A stretch of 7,298 nt of DNA, taken from Chloroflexota bacterium (GTDB lineage Bacteria; Chloroflexota; Anaerolineae; B4-G1). Location: contig QMOC01000127.1 in assembly GCA_003648085.1 (NCBI GenBank), forward strand, positions 1 to 7,298, read 5' to 3'. Under the pieces are notes generated by a model. It saw only the letters and a program-made list of their open reading frames with translations, was not told the origin of the DNA and made no database searches. Both the position numbers and the translations under genes were made by a program. Positions 5,683-7,298 of this stretch are shown piece after piece (position 1 is the first letter of the stretch; each line of letters starts with the position of its first letter).

Positions 5683-7298
5683 ATGGACGTTCCGGAGCAC
5701 ATTCGGACCCAAATCGAGACCCTTCCCCGCAGGCCGGGCGTCTACCTGATGCGCGACGCAGGCGGCACGGTCATCTATGTGGGCAAGGCGGTGGACCTGC
5801 GCGCCCGCGTGCGTTCCTACTTCCACGCCTCAGCCTGGGAGAACCCCAAGGTGCGCGCTATTGTGTCCGAGATCGCCGATGTGGATTTCATCGTCACCGA
5901 TTCGGAACTGGAGGCGCTGATATTGGAGGCGAACCTGATCAAGGAGCATCGCCCCCGCTACAATGTGCGCCTCAAGGACGACAAGCGTTATCCCTACATC
6001 AAGATCACCTGGGCCGACCCGTTCCCCAAAGTACTCATCACGCGCCGCATGGAGCAGGACGGCAGCCGCTACTTCGGCCCGTTCACCTCCTCCTCGGCCG
6101 TCCACCAGACGCTCGACCTGCTGCGCAAATCATTCCCCTACCTGACCTGCAATCGGGAGATCACCGGTCACGATGAGCGTCCCTGTCTCTACTACGACAT
6201 CAAACTCTGCCTGGGGCCCTGCATTGGCGCGGTGACGCAGGAGGAGTACCGCGCCATGATCCGGGGGCTGGTTCGCTTCCTTGAAGGGCGCAGCGAGGAG
6301 GTGATCGCCGACCTGGAGGCGCGGATGAAGGCCGCCGCCGATGAATGGGATTTCGAGCAAGCGGCCTCCCTGCGCGATCAACTCAGAGCCGTGCAGCGCA
6401 TCGTCGAGAAGCAGAAGATCGTCTCGTCGGCCGGCATTGACCAGGACGTGATCGCCTTCGCCCGCGAGGAGGGCGACGCCTGCGTGCAGGTCTTCTTCAT
6501 CCGGGGGGGCAAACTCTTGGGCCGGGAGTACTTCGTGCTGGAGGGGGCGCGGGACGAGGATGAGCGGGAGGTGATGGCTGCTTTCCTCAAGCAATTCTAC
6601 GAAGAAGCCGCCTATGTCCCGCCAGAGGTGCTGCTACCGGAGCAGATCGAGGAGGCACTGGTTATCGAACAGTGGCTGAGGGGGAAGCGGGGGGCCAAAG
6701 TGACGCTGCGCGTGCCCCGTCGGGGCCAGAAGCGGGAGTTGGTAGCGCTGGCGGCCGAGAACGCCGCCGAGACGCTGGCCGCCCTGCGCGCCCAGTGGCA
6801 GGCCGACGCCCACAAGCACGAGCAGGCGCTGGCCGAACTTCAGGAGGCGCTGGGCCTCTCTCGCCCCCCGGTGCGTATCGAATGCTACGACATCTCCACG
6901 ATGCAGGGGACGGAGGTCGTCGGCAGTATGGTCGTCTTCGTCCATGCCGTGCCCCGCAAGTCCGACTACCGGCGCTTCGTCGTGCGCAGCGTGCAAGGCC
7001 AGGACGACTACGCCAGTATGCGCGAGGTGCTGCAGCGCCGTTTCCGCCGCTGGCAGATGGCCACGTCGGGCGCCCCCGGTGAAGCGGGGCGTCCGGAGGC
7101 CCGGCTTCAGCCGGGGGTGAGCAGCCGCGACATTAAAGGTTGGGCCAAACTGCCCGACCTGCTCATCGTGGACGGCGGCAAAGGGCAACTGGGCGTGGCG
7201 GTCGAGGTGCTGAAGGAGTTCGACTTGCTGGATAGGGTACCGGTAGCGGCTCTGGCCAAGCAACGTGAGGAGATTTTCCTGCCGGGGCGGACCAGACC
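5683..7298 (+). CDS. uvrC: UvrABC system protein C, excinuclease subunit (partial, C-terminus off right edge)
   Basis: Nuclease of nucleotide excision repair; with UvrB it cuts 3' then 5' of a DNA lesion. 538 codons are present; the family is usually about 600-650 residues. The N-terminal GIY-YIG domain has PGVY (Tyr21), IYVGKAVDLRARV (Tyr32, Lys35, Arg42) and Glu82 in LEANLIK, for the 3' cut. Cys156, 168, 176 and 180 have the spacing of the 4Fe-4S cysteines reported in E. coli UvrC. A UvrB-interacting UVR motif lies near 210-243. The RNase H-like 5'-cutting domain shows Asp403 (CYDIS), Asp442 (QDDYASM) and Asp497 (LLIVDGGKGQL); its later catalytic His is off the edge. The stretch between Asp442 and Asp497 is about 27 residues longer than I recall for E. 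coli and contains a palindromic repeat. No Shine-Dalgarno precedes ATG 5683, consistent with a leaderless message. A housekeeping gene with no evident link to its neighbours. Confidence 0.97.
   Translation, partial: MDVPEHIRTQIETLPRRPGVYLMRDAGGTVIYVGKAVDLRARVRSYFHASAWENPKVRAIVSEIADVDFIVTDSELEALILEANLIKEHRPRYNVRLKDDKRYPYIKITWADPFPKVLITRRMEQDGSRYFGPFTSSSAVHQTLDLLRKSFPYLTCNREITGHDERPCLYYDIKLCLGPCIGAVTQEEYRAMIRGLVRFLEGRSEEVIADLEARMKAAADEWDFEQAASLRDQLRAVQRIVEKQKIVSSAGIDQDVIAFAREEGDACVQVFFIRGGKLLGREYFVLEGARDEDEREVMAAFLKQFYEEAAYVPPEVLLPEQIEEALVIEQWLRGKRGAKVTLRVPRRGQKRELVALAAENAAETLAALRAQWQADAHKHEQALAELQEALGLSRPPVRIECYDISTMQGTEVVGSMVVFVHAVPRKSDYRRFVVRSVQGQDDYASMREVLQRRFRRWQMATSGAPGEAGRPEARLQPGVSSRDIKGWAKLPDLLIVDGGKGQLGVAVEVLKEFDLLDRVPVAALAKQREEIFLPGRTR
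7073..7117 (+). repeat. Palindromic element embedded in uvrC
   Basis: CCCCCGG plus TGAAGC (7073-7085) pairs with GCTTCA plus CCGGGGG (7104-7117), with only G7110 bulged. Nested alternatives are GCCCC/GGGGC (7072-7076 with 7086-7090) and the near-perfect dyad CCCGGCT-TC-AGCCGGG (7100-7115). It encodes Pro/Gly/Ala/Arg-rich residues around 464-478 of UvrC, in frame and without a stop, in a non-conserved linker. The layout is that of a REP-like element tolerated inside a protein gene. Confidence 0.6.

Noticed and set aside
6634..7263. Minus-strand open frame of 209 codons
   Set aside because: Entirely antisense to conserved UvrC sequence, with no domain, promoter or ribosome site.

Overview
The window is GC-rich bacterial DNA that most likely comes from a Chloroflexota (Anaerolineae-like) chromosome. 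Three things point there. The solute-binding lipoprotein has a Thr/Ala/Pro-rich linker after its lipid-anchor cysteine. The regulator at 2087-3343 begins with an HTH module that I associate from memory with Chloroflexota regulators. The hybrid kinase ends in a double-receiver tail of a type I also recall from that phylum. No database search was possible, so the assignment is inference.

Layout. (1) On the minus strand, 1839 to 1, lies the front of a sugar ABC-transport operon: a glucose/mannose-type binding lipoprotein (538-1839), a GC-rich double-hairpin spacer (493-525), then the first 158 residues of a MalF-like permease that runs off the left edge. (2) 1840-2086 is a divergent control region. 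It holds heptamer repeats, a perfect but misplaced Shine-Dalgarno, promoter elements on both strands with a self-complementary -10 core, and a leader hairpin. (3) On the plus strand, 2087-3343 encodes an unusual cytoplasmic regulator: sigma-region-4-like HTH, an eroded histidine-kinase ATPase domain, and an intact receiver. (4) Converging on it, minus strand 5480 to 3213, is a membrane hybrid histidine kinase with two receivers, the first a pseudo-receiver. The two genes overlap antisense by 131 bp at their 3' ends. (5) 5481-5682 is a second divergent promoter region with a perfect 12-bp-stem palindrome. (6) On the plus strand, 5683 to the right edge, is uvrC (nucleotide excision repair), apparently leaderless. 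A palindromic element lies inside its coding sequence, in a linker between two catalytic aspartates.

How the genes may work together. The transporter operon and the HTH regulator share a divergent promoter region, and the neighbouring hybrid kinase is a plausible phosphodonor for the regulator's receiver, since the regulator lacks its own phospho-accepting histidine and ATP-binding residues. The most interesting hypothesis is therefore a sugar-linked, split phosphorelay: membrane hybrid kinase to HTH-pseudokinase-receiver protein to the transporter promoter. uvrC appears to be an unrelated housekeeping neighbour.
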